Below are positions 51,184 to 60,700 of a stretch of 64,000 nt of DNA, one piece after another. The number at the start of each line of letters is the position of its first letter. The first letter of the stretch is position 1. The notes under the pieces are model-generated. The model was not told the DNA's origin and made no database searches. It saw only the letters and a program-made list of their open reading frames with translations. The stretch is from contig NC_051452.1 in assembly GCF_001649575.2 (NCBI RefSeq), forward strand, positions 8,296,591 through 8,360,590. Direction: 5' to 3'. Origin of the DNA: Kryptolebias marmoratus (lineage: Eukaryota; Chordata; Actinopteri; Cyprinodontiformes; Rivulidae). The position numbers and the translations under genes are program-made.

Positions 51184-54127
51184 GTGATTGATAACAGGTG
51201 TTTGTGGAGATTCAGATCAGAAGCTTCAGTTTTTGAATTTATTTGATTTCTGCAACAGTGCCGGCTGTCACACCTGTCACCGAGAAGTGGGGCAGAGCAA
51301 ACAGGCTGACATCTCCCTGCAGTGCTCACATTTAACGAGATCAAGATTAAATATGTGCAAATGCTTTTTATTTTATTTTATTTATTGATTTATTTTCCTC
51401 TCCCAGCGCTTTCCTGCGTCCAAAGTTGGGGAAGCAGTATGAGGCGTCCTGTGTGGTGAGTCATTTCATAATGTGCACGGATGACCGGGGAGGTAAAATA
51501 ATCTGTTTTCCTGTGCATTTCGGGAATTAGTCCCCCCTTCCCCCCCCTCCCTCCCCAGAGCTAACCTTTTTAAAACTCATATCCATAATGATGCTCCAGC
51601 AGGTCTGCAGCTGTCCCACGGGGTCCGGCCCGGGGGCCATGTGGGACATTTAGGCAGTCAAAGAAAGGCTGATGTGTCCTCTCCCTGTTTTTCTGGCTGC
51701 CTCCCCAGTCCTTCGAGCGGGTGCTGGTGGAAAACAAGCTGCACGGGCTGTCGCCGGCGCTGTCCGAGGCCATCCAGAGCATCTCCCGCTGGGAGCTGGT
51801 CCAGGCGGCGCTGCCCCACGTCCTCCACTGCACGTCCATCCTGCTGTCCAACAGGAACAAGCTGGGTGAGGGGATGGCGGGACACAAACTGGATTTTGTC
51901 TAAACGTGTCATTCAGGCATCCCTGAATGAATAATTTCACGTTGAGCAATAATTAGAGAACAATCTTTTCTTTCAGGCAGATAATCTGGAAGACATGTTT
52001 CTTCCATCCAGCTCATTCAAAATATGTCTCCTAGATGTCCTCTAGGATTATAATATACTTTCAGTAAACTGGTTCTTGTGGGAAAATGGGTTTCAGGATG
52101 TTAAATTTAGATTCCTATAAGTTTCATTGATAAAAATGCAGGTTTTTCATTAAAGAATGTTTAAGGGGCCGGATTGAGATTGTCCGAGGGCCGTTTTAGG
52201 CCCGCTGGCCGTGTGTTGCCCACACCAGGTGGTGAGGATGACTCTCAGCTACTGCCACGCCACATTATAGCTCAATATCTGCAAGTTTGACGGAGCTACA
52301 GCTGTTTTTGTGTTTGCTGAAGTCGATTAGCTGCGGCGACCATCTTGAGTGGCCGGTTTCTGTCTTTGTTCATGAGATATTTTGCTAACAGACCTCAGAA
52401 CGTTCACACAATCCGTCAGAGTTCCTTCACGTTCTGCAGAGTTCTCTGCTGCCCTCAGAGCCGATGGTAGAACCGAGCTTAAAGAAGCAGAAAGTAGCTA
52501 AAAGGAACAAAACACTAGCTTAAAGAAGCAAAAATATAGCTAAAATGAACAGAGCACTAGCTTAAAGAAGCAGAAAGTAGCTAAAATGAGCAGGGAACTA
52601 GCTAAAAGAAGCTGAATACTAGTTAAAAAAGCAACAATTACCTAAAAGGAGAGCATTAGCTAAAAAGGGGTAAAACAGTTGCTATAAGAAGCAAACGCCT
52701 AACAAAATAGAAGCAAAAAAATTAGGTTAAAGCAGCAAAAAGTAGCTAAAACGATCAGAGGACTAGCTAAAAGAAGCAGAACAGTAGCTAAAAAAGCAAA
52801 AACTACCTAGAAGGAGCAGAGAGCTAGTTAAAATGAGAAGGACACGAGCTAAAGGAAGTGATATTTGGGTAAAAGTTTAACAACAAAACACTAGCCGAAA
52901 GCCAAAAGTACTAAAAGCGAAAATCTAAACATAGGAAAACAGCAGCTAAATGCCAAAAGAAGCAGAAGCAAACAGAGATAGAACGCGTTTCAAAGAAACT
53001 GAAGAGATCTTCGTCTTTCTGTGGGGACATTATTTGTAAATAAAGTTTAGCTATCAGCTGAATGAGCTGAACGTTTTGATGCTTGCTCAAAGTGTGCAGA
53101 AGTAGTTACAGAAAACTAAAGTTCACATATTTATGAATAAGACAGCAGCTTCTTCCTCTGACAGTAATACCCTTAAAATCTCTTTATTTTAATTCTGTTT
53201 TAATCTAAAGCTCATAAGGAGGGTAATAAATCTGGTCTCCATGCCGCCTACTCATCGTCCTTTAACCTTTGACCCCCGACAGGACACCAGGACAAGCTTG
53301 GTGTGGCTGAGACCAAGCTGCTCCACACGCTGCACTGGATGCTGCTGGACGCCGCCCAGGAGTGCAACCACGAGCCCATCACGGGCCAGCAGTGGTCGCG
53401 GGGCGGCAGCGGCAGCAGCTCCTTCCTCCAGCCTGTGGGGAACCAGGGCTCGTCCCCGGGAGCGCCGGGCCCGGTGGGGTCGGGGCCGGGGCCGCGGCGC
53501 AGCGGCTCCCCGCCGGAGGACGACGAGCACGCCCGGACCAAGCTGTTCCAGAAGAGCATGGCCACGGTGGAGCTGTTCGTCTTCCTGTTCGCGCCGCTCA
53601 TCCATCGCATTAAGGTCCGCACCGGCTCGGGGTCCGGCTCGGGGGATTCATCCCCGCTGCCTTTTTAAGCACACGCTGAGAGTTTAACGGTTACATTTAG
53701 CTTCATTTTAAAGTATTGATCCGTCCTCACACTAACCTCTGCTTATTGATCTGTGTGTCCGAACATAAAACGGTCGTCTCGCAACTCTGAGAACCACGTT
53801 TGGAACCTGTAAAGTACTCTGTGTGTGACGAGACGGTGTTTTTCTGTAGGAGTCGGACCTGACCTTCAGACTGGCCAGCGGCTTGGTGATATGGCAGCCG
53901 ATGTGGGAGCACCGGCAGCCCGACATCCCTGTCTTTACCGCCCTCATCAAACCGGTCCGAAACATTGTGACAGGTGAAACAAACTCGCCCTCTGCTTTTA
54001 CTTTGAAATCCCCGTTTTTTTGTGTCTTTGTGGCTGAAATAATCTTCTCCACGTCCCGACAGCAAAGAGGAACTCCCTGGTCAACAACCAGTGCAGCCCC
54101 TGTGGATCTGGCAACCCAAGTCCCCTG
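51092..54127 (+). CDS. unc80: unc80, first six coding exons (partial, residues 1-273)
   Basis: UNC80 is the large HEAT-repeat-like scaffold that with UNC79 and FAM155A forms the NALCN sodium-leak channel complex, setting neuronal resting potential. The join is 51092-51183, 51407-51455, 51709-51865, 53283-53614, 53850-53973, 54063-54127. All phases agree and the total is 819 nt. The N-terminus MVKRKS, GIPFPIQTFLWRQTSAFLRP, LGKQYEASCVSFERVLVENK, the LHGLSPALSEAI stretch and DLTFRLASGLVIWQPMWEHR are essentially the vertebrate UNC80 sequence as I remember it. The rest of the gene (over 3,000 residues in mammals) lies beyond this window. The ATG follows an AGGAGGAAA context and matches the known start. 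Confidence 0.96.
51407..51455 (+). CDS. unc80: unc80 exon 2
   Basis: A 49-nt exon with acceptor CCTCTCCCAG and donor TGTGTG|GTGAGT. With the split serine it encodes SAFLRPKLGKQYEASCV, phase 2 to 0. Confidence 0.95.
51709..51865 (+). CDS. unc80: unc80 exon 3
   Basis: The acceptor is GGCTGCCTCCCCAG and the donor is GCTGG|GTGAGG. It starts SFERVLVENKLHGLSPALSE and ends LLSNRNKL, phase 0 to 1. Confidence 0.96.
51866..52160. other. unc80 intron 3, start
   Basis: AT-rich, nothing recognised. Confidence 0.5.
52165..52230. mobile_element. hAT-like element end remnant
   Basis: GGGCCGGATTGAGATTGTCC, then GAGGGCCGTTTTAGGCCCGC, then GCCGTGTGTTGCCCACACC resembles the terminal part of hAT-type elements of the GTGTCAAA..GGCC group. 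Only one end is present. Confidence 0.45.
52236..52395 (+). repeat. CTACCACACC-family repeat copy
   Basis: Reads GATGACTCTCAGCTACTGCC, then AGCTCAATATCTGCAAG, then GATTAGCTGCGGCGACCATC, then CATGAGATATTTTGCTAACA. It is one of the best copies for defining the family consensus. Confidence 0.75.
52475..52990 (+). repeat. AGCTAAAAGAAGCAGAAAGT tandem repeat
   Basis: About 500 bases of variants of TAGCTAAAA(T/G)GA and AGCTTAAAGAAGCA with units near 30-55 bases. It is purine-rich on the + strand. It is the opposite-strand counterpart of the TTTTAGCTACTG repeat at 27520-28130 and of the scraps at 54215-54305. Confidence 0.75.
53283..53614 (+). CDS. unc80: unc80 exon 4
   Basis: A 332-nt exon, phase 1 to 0. 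It encodes HQDKLGVAETKLLHTLHWML at the start and KSMATVELFVFLFAPLIHRI then K at the end. The middle (about residues 135-175) is a GC-rich G/S/P-rich linker that differs from mammals. The donor AAG|GTCCGC is weak. Confidence 0.95.
53850..53973 (+). CDS. unc80: unc80 exon 5
   Basis: The acceptor is TTTTTCTGTAG and the donor is GACAG|GTGAAA. It encodes ESDLTFRLASGLVIWQPMWE and then HRQPDIPVFTALIKPVRNIV and T, phase 0 to 1. Confidence 0.97.
54063..54127 (+). CDS. unc80: unc80 exon 6
   Basis: The acceptor is CGTCCCGACAG and the donor is CCCCTG|GTGAGA. It encodes AKRNSLVNNQCSPCGSGNPS and then PL. The AKR start matches the mammalian sequence. It ends in phase 0. Confidence 0.88.
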
Positions 54128-54423
54128 GTGAGAGAGTCTCTGCCGAGTCAGCATTCACACCGTTGTCTCCATGTTTAGTTTTTCTGCACAGTCAAACTAA
54201 CCACTCCCACTTTAGCTTTTAGCTCATGTTTTGCTGCTTTTATTTTTTAGCTACCATTCTGCCACTTTTAGCATTTAGCCACCGTTATTCTACTTGTAGC
54301 TACGTGTTTTCACAGTAAAAGCTGTTTCTCTGGCCTGATTTTGTTTCCTGTGTTGATTTGTTTTAGCAGCAGTCTGAGGCGCTCCCTCTGTGGTCTGGGT
54401 GCTGATGCATTTTAGCTGTGAGC
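54128..54423. other. unc80 intron 6, start
   Basis: Contains TTTTAGCT-type scraps (54215-54305) related to the tandem repeats at 27520 and 52475. It then passes into the decamer array. Confidence 0.5.
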
Positions 54424-54790
54424 ACAGTCAGCTGAAGTCAGCTGTGGTCGGCTGCAGTCGGCTGCGGTCGGGTGTAGTCGGCTGTGGTCGGCTGTAGTCG
54501 GCTGCGGTCGCCTGTGGTCGGCTGTAGTCTGCTGTGGTCGCCTGTGGTCGGTTTTGGTCGGCTGTAGTCAGCTGTGGTCACCTGTGATCGGTTTTGGTCG
54601 CCTGTGGTCAGGTGTAGTCTGCTGTTGTCAGCTGTTGTTGGTTTTAGTTGGTTGTGGTCGCCTGTGGTCGGTTGTAGTTGGCTGTGGTCACCTGTGGTCG
54701 GCTGTAGTCAGCTGTGGTCGGCTGTGGTCGGTTTTGGTCAGCTGTAGTCAGCTGTGGTCGCCTGTGGTCAGCTGTAGTCAGCTGTGGTCG
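54424..54790 (+). repeat. Diverged edge of the decamer minisatellite
   Basis: Successive 10-mers of the form (G/C)(C/T)TGTGGTCG vary at most positions (GCTGCGGTCG, GGTGTAGTCG, CCTGTGGTCG, GTTTTGGTCG, GCTGTAGTCA). They show no fixed higher-order order. This is the decayed border next to the homogenised array. Confidence 0.92.
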
Positions 54791-57700
54791 GCTGTAGACA
54801 GCTGTGGTTGGCTGTAGTCGGCTGTAGACAGCTGTGGTCGGCTGTAGACAGCTGTGGTCGGCTGTAGTCGGCTGTAGACAGCTGTGGTCGGCTGTAGTCG
54901 GCTGTAGACAGCTGTGGTTGGTTGTGGTCAGCTGTGGTCGGCTGTAGTTGGTTGTAGTTGGTTGTAGTCGGCTGTAGACAGCTGTGGTTGGCTGTAGTCG
55001 GCTGTAGACAGCTGTGGTCGGCTGTAGACAGCTGTGGTCGGCTGTAGTCGGCTGTAGACAGCTGTGGTCGGCTGTAGTCGGCTGTAGACAGCTGTGGTTG
55101 GTTGTGGTCAGCTGTGGTCGGCTGTAGTTGGTTGTAGTTGGTTGTAGTCGGCTGTAGACAGCTGTGGTTGGCTGTAGTCGGCTGTAGACAGCTGTGGTCG
55201 GCTGTAGACAGCTGTGGTCGGCTGTAGTCGGCTGTAGACAGCTGTGGTCGGCTGTAGTCGGCTGTAGACAGCTGTGGTTGGTTGTGGTCAGCTGTGGTCG
55301 GCTGTAGTTGGTTGTAGTTGGTTGTAGTCGGCTGTAGACAGCTGTGGTTGGCTGTAGTCGGCTGTAGACAGCTGTGGTCGGCTGTAGACAGCTGTGGTCG
55401 GCTGTAGTCGGCTGTAGACAGCTGTGGTCGGCTGTAGTCGGCTGTAGACAGCTGTGGTTGGTTGTGGTCAGCTGTGGTCGGCTGTAGTTGGTTGTAGTTG
55501 GTTGTAGTCGGCTGTAGACAGCTGTGGTTGGCTGTAGTCGGCTGTAGACAGCTGTGGTCGGCTGTAGACAGCTGTGGTCGGCTGTAGTCGGCTGTAGACA
55601 GCTGTGGTCGGCTGTAGTCGGCTGTAGACAGCTGTGGTTGGTTGTGGTCAGCTGTGGTCGGCTGTAGTTGGTTGTAGTTGGTTGTAGTCGGCTGTAGACA
55701 GCTGTGGTTGGCTGTAGTCGGCTGTAGACAGCTGTGGTCGGCTGTAGACAGCTGTGGTCGGCTGTAGTCGGCTGTAGACAGCTGTGGTCGGCTGTAGTCG
55801 GCTGTAGACAGCTGTGGTTGGTTGTGGTCAGCTGTGGTCGGCTGTAGTTGGTTGTAGTTGGTTGTAGTCGGCTGTAGACAGCTGTGGTTGGCTGTAGTCG
55901 GCTGTAGACAGCTGTGGTCGGCTGTAGACAGCTGTGGTCGGCTGTAGTCGGCTGTAGACAGCTGTGGTCGGCTGTAGTCGGCTGTAGACAGCTGTGGTTG
56001 GTTGTGGTCAGCTGTGGTCGGCTGTAGTTGGTTGTAGTTGGTTGTAGTCGGCTGTAGACAGCTGTGGTTGGCTGTAGTCGGCTGTAGACAGCTGTGGTCG
56101 GCTGTAGACAGCTGTGGTCGGCTGTAGTCGGCTGTAGACAGCTGTGGTCGGCTGTAGTCGGCTGTAGACAGCTGTGGTTGGTTGTGGTCAGCTGTGGTCG
56201 GCTGTAGTTGGTTGTAGTTGGTTGTAGTCGGCTGTAGACAGCTGTGGTTGGCTGTAGTCGGCTGTAGACAGCTGTGGTCGGCTGTAGACAGCTGTGGTCG
56301 GCTGTAGTCGGCTGTAGACAGCTGTGGTCGGCTGTAGTCGGCTGTAGACAGCTGTGGTTGGTTGTGGTCAGCTGTGGTCGGCTGTAGTTGGTTGTAGTTG
56401 GTTGTAGTCGGCTGTAGACAGCTGTGGTTGGCTGTAGTCGGCTGTAGACAGCTGTGGTCGGCTGTAGACAGCTGTGGTCGGCTGTAGTCGGCTGTAGACA
56501 GCTGTGGTCGGCTGTAGTCGGCTGTAGACAGCTGTGGTTGGTTGTGGTCAGCTGTGGTCGGCTGTAGTTGGTTGTAGTTGGTTGTAGTCGGCTGTAGACA
56601 GCTGTGGTTGGCTGTAGTCGGCTGTAGACAGCTGTGGTCGGCTGTAGACAGCTGTGGTCGGCTGTAGTCGGCTGTAGACAGCTGTGGTCGGCTGTAGTCG
56701 GCTGTAGACAGCTGTGGTTGGTTGTGGTCAGCTGTGGTCGGCTGTAGTTGGTTGTAGTTGGTTGTAGTCGGCTGTAGACAGCTGTGGTTGGCTGTAGTCG
56801 GCTGTAGACAGCTGTGGTCGGCTGTAGACAGCTGTGGTCGGCTGTAGTCGGCTGTAGACAGCTGTGGTCGGCTGTAGTCGGCTGTAGACAGCTGTGGTTG
56901 GTTGTGGTCAGCTGTGGTCGGCTGTAGTTGGTTGTAGTTGGTTGTAGTCGGCTGTAGACAGCTGTGGTTGGCTGTAGTCGGCTGTAGACAGCTGTGGTCG
57001 GCTGTAGACAGCTGTGGTCGGCTGTAGTCGGCTGTAGACAGCTGTGGTCGGCTGTAGTCGGCTGTAGACAGCTGTGGTTGGTTGTGGTCAGCTGTGGTCG
57101 GCTGTAGTTGGTTGTAGTTGGTTGTAGTCGGCTGTAGACAGCTGTGGTTGGCTGTAGTCGGCTGTAGACAGCTGTGGTCGGCTGTAGACAGCTGTGGTCG
57201 GCTGTAGTCGGCTGTAGACAGCTGTGGTCGGCTGTAGTCGGCTGTAGACAGCTGTGGTTGGTTGTGGTCAGCTGTGGTCGGCTGTAGTTGGTTGTAGTTG
57301 GTTGTAGTCGGCTGTAGACAGCTGTGGTTGGCTGTAGTCGGCTGTAGACAGCTGTGGTCGGCTGTAGACAGCTGTGGTCGGCTGTAGTCGGCTGTAGACA
57401 GCTGTGGTCGGCTGTAGTCGGCTGTAGACAGCTGTGGTTGGTTGTGGTCAGCTGTGGTCGGCTGTAGTTGGTTGTAGTTGGTTGTAGTCGGCTGTAGACA
57501 GCTGTGGTTGGCTGTAGTCGGCTGTAGACAGCTGTGGTCGGCTGTAGACAGCTGTGGTCGGCTGTAGTCGGCTGTAGACAGCTGTGGTCGGCTGTAGTCG
57601 GCTGTAGACAGCTGTGGTTGGTTGTGGTCAGCTGTGGTCGGCTGTAGTTGGTTGTAGTTGGTTGTAGTCGGCTGTAGACAGCTGTGGTTGGCTGTAGTCG

Positions 57701-60700
57701 GCTGTAGACAGCTGTGGTCGGCTGTAGACAGCTGTGGTCGGCTGTAGTCGGCTGTAGACAGCTGTGGTCGGCTGTAGTCGGCTGTAGACAGCTGTGGTTG
57801 GTTGTGGTCAGCTGTGGTCGGCTGTAGTTGGTTGTAGTTGGTTGTAGTCGGCTGTAGACAGCTGTGGTTGGCTGTAGTCGGCTGTAGACAGCTGTGGTCG
57901 GCTGTAGACAGCTGTGGTCGGCTGTAGTCGGCTGTAGACAGCTGTGGTCGGCTGTAGTCGGCTGTAGACAGCTGTGGTTGGTTGTGGTCAGCTGTGGTCG
58001 GCTGTAGTTGGTTGTAGTTGGTTGTAGTCGGCTGTAGACAGCTGTGGTTGGCTGTAGTCGGCTGTAGACAGCTGTGGTCGGCTGTAGACAGCTGTGGTCG
58101 GCTGTAGTCGGCTGTAGACAGCTGTGGTCGGCTGTAGTCGGCTGTAGACAGCTGTGGTTGGTTGTGGTCAGCTGTGGTCGGCTGTAGTTGGTTGTAGTTG
58201 GTTGTAGTCGGCTGTAGACAGCTGTGGTTGGCTGTAGTCGGCTGTAGACAGCTGTGGTCGGCTGTAGACAGCTGTGGTCGGCTGTAGTCGGCTGTAGACA
58301 GCTGTGGTCGGCTGTAGTCGGCTGTAGACAGCTGTGGTTGGTTGTGGTCAGCTGTGGTCGGCTGTAGTTGGTTGTAGTTGGTTGTAGTCGGCTGTAGACA
58401 GCTGTGGTTGGCTGTAGTCGGCTGTAGACAGCTGTGGTCGGCTGTAGACAGCTGTGGTCGGCTGTAGTCGGCTGTAGACAGCTGTGGTCGGCTGTAGTCG
58501 GCTGTAGACAGCTGTGGTTGGTTGTGGTCAGCTGTGGTCGGCTGTAGTTGGTTGTAGTTGGTTGTAGTCGGCTGTAGACAGCTGTGGTTGGCTGTAGTCG
58601 GCTGTAGACAGCTGTGGTCGGCTGTAGACAGCTGTGGTCGGCTGTAGTCGGCTGTAGACAGCTGTGGTCGGCTGTAGTCGGCTGTAGACAGCTGTGGTTG
58701 GTTGTGGTCAGCTGTGGTCGGCTGTAGTTGGTTGTAGTTGGTTGTAGTCGGCTGTAGACAGCTGTGGTTGGCTGTAGTCGGCTGTAGACAGCTGTGGTCG
58801 GCTGTAGACAGCTGTGGTCGGCTGTAGTCGGCTGTAGACAGCTGTGGTCGGCTGTAGTCGGCTGTAGACAGCTGTGGTTGGTTGTGGTCAGCTGTGGTCG
58901 GCTGTAGTTGGTTGTAGTTGGTTGTAGTCGGCTGTAGACAGCTGTGGTTGGCTGTAGTCGGCTGTAGACAGCTGTGGTCGGCTGTAGACAGCTGTGGTCG
59001 GCTGTAGTCGGCTGTAGACAGCTGTGGTCGGCTGTAGTCGGCTGTAGACAGCTGTGGTTGGTTGTGGTCAGCTGTGGTCGGCTGTAGTTGGTTGTAGTTG
59101 GTTGTAGTCGGCTGTAGACAGCTGTGGTTGGCTGTAGTCGGCTGTAGACAGCTGTGGTCGGCTGTAGACAGCTGTGGTCGGCTGTAGTCGGCTGTAGACA
59201 GCTGTGGTCGGCTGTAGTCGGCTGTAGACAGCTGTGGTTGGTTGTGGTCAGCTGTGGTCGGCTGTAGTTGGTTGTAGTTGGTTGTAGTCGGCTGTAGACA
59301 GCTGTGGTTGGCTGTAGTCGGCTGTAGACAGCTGTGGTCGGCTGTAGACAGCTGTGGTCGGCTGTAGTCGGCTGTAGACAGCTGTGGTCGGCTGTAGTCG
59401 GCTGTAGACAGCTGTGGTTGGTTGTGGTCAGCTGTGGTCGGCTGTAGTTGGTTGTAGTTGGTTGTAGTCGGCTGTAGACAGCTGTGGTTGGCTGTAGTCG
59501 GCTGTAGACAGCTGTGGTCGGCTGTAGACAGCTGTGGTCGGCTGTAGTCGGCTGTAGACAGCTGTGGTCGGCTGTAGTCGGCTGTAGACAGCTGTGGTTG
59601 GTTGTGGTCAGCTGTGGTCGGCTGTAGTTGGTTGTAGTTGGTTGTAGTCGGCTGTAGACAGCTGTGGTTGGCTGTAGTCGGCTGTAGACAGCTGTGGTCG
59701 GCTGTAGACAGCTGTGGTCGGCTGTAGTCGGCTGTAGACAGCTGTGGTCGGCTGTAGTCGGCTGTAGACAGCTGTGGTTGGTTGTGGTCAGCTGTGGTCG
59801 GCTGTAGTTGGTTGTAGTTGGTTGTAGTCGGCTGTAGACAGCTGTGGTTGGCTGTAGTCGGCTGTAGACAGCTGTGGTCGGCTGTAGACAGCTGTGGTCG
59901 GCTGTAGTCGGCTGTAGACAGCTGTGGTCGGCTGTAGTCGGCTGTAGACAGCTGTGGTTGGTTGTGGTCAGCTGTGGTCGGCTGTAGTTGGTTGTAGTTG
60001 GTTGTAGTCGGCTGTAGACAGCTGTGGTTGGCTGTAGTCGGCTGTAGACAGCTGTGGTCGGCTGTAGACAGCTGTGGTCGGCTGTAGTCGGCTGTAGACA
60101 GCTGTGGTCGGCTGTAGTCGGCTGTAGACAGCTGTGGTTGGTTGTGGTCAGCTGTGGTCGGCTGTAGTTGGTTGTAGTTGGTTGTAGTCGGCTGTAGACA
60201 GCTGTGGTTGGCTGTAGTCGGCTGTAGACAGCTGTGGTCGGCTGTAGACAGCTGTGGTCGGCTGTAGTCGGCTGTAGACAGCTGTGGTCGGCTGTAGTCG
60301 GCTGTAGACAGCTGTGGTTGGTTGTGGTCAGCTGTGGTCGGCTGTAGTTGGTTGTAGTTGGTTGTAGTCGGCTGTAGACAGCTGTGGTTGGCTGTAGTCG
60401 GCTGTAGACAGCTGTGGTCGGCTGTAGACAGCTGTGGTCGGCTGTAGTCGGCTGTAGACAGCTGTGGTCGGCTGTAGTCGGCTGTAGACAGCTGTGGTTG
60501 GTTGTGGTCAGCTGTGGTCGGCTGTAGTTGGTTGTAGTTGGTTGTAGTCGGCTGTAGACAGCTGTGGTTGGCTGTAGTCGGCTGTAGACAGCTGTGGTCG
60601 GCTGTAGACAGCTGTGGTCGGCTGTAGTCGGCTGTAGACAGCTGTGGTCGGCTGTAGTCGGCTGTAGACAGCTGTGGTTGGTTGTGGTCAGCTGTGGTCG

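Noticed and set aside
53248..53622. Antisense frames opposite unc80 exon 4
   Set aside because: Third-position GC richness of the real exon opens the other frames. Only the + frame matches UNC80.
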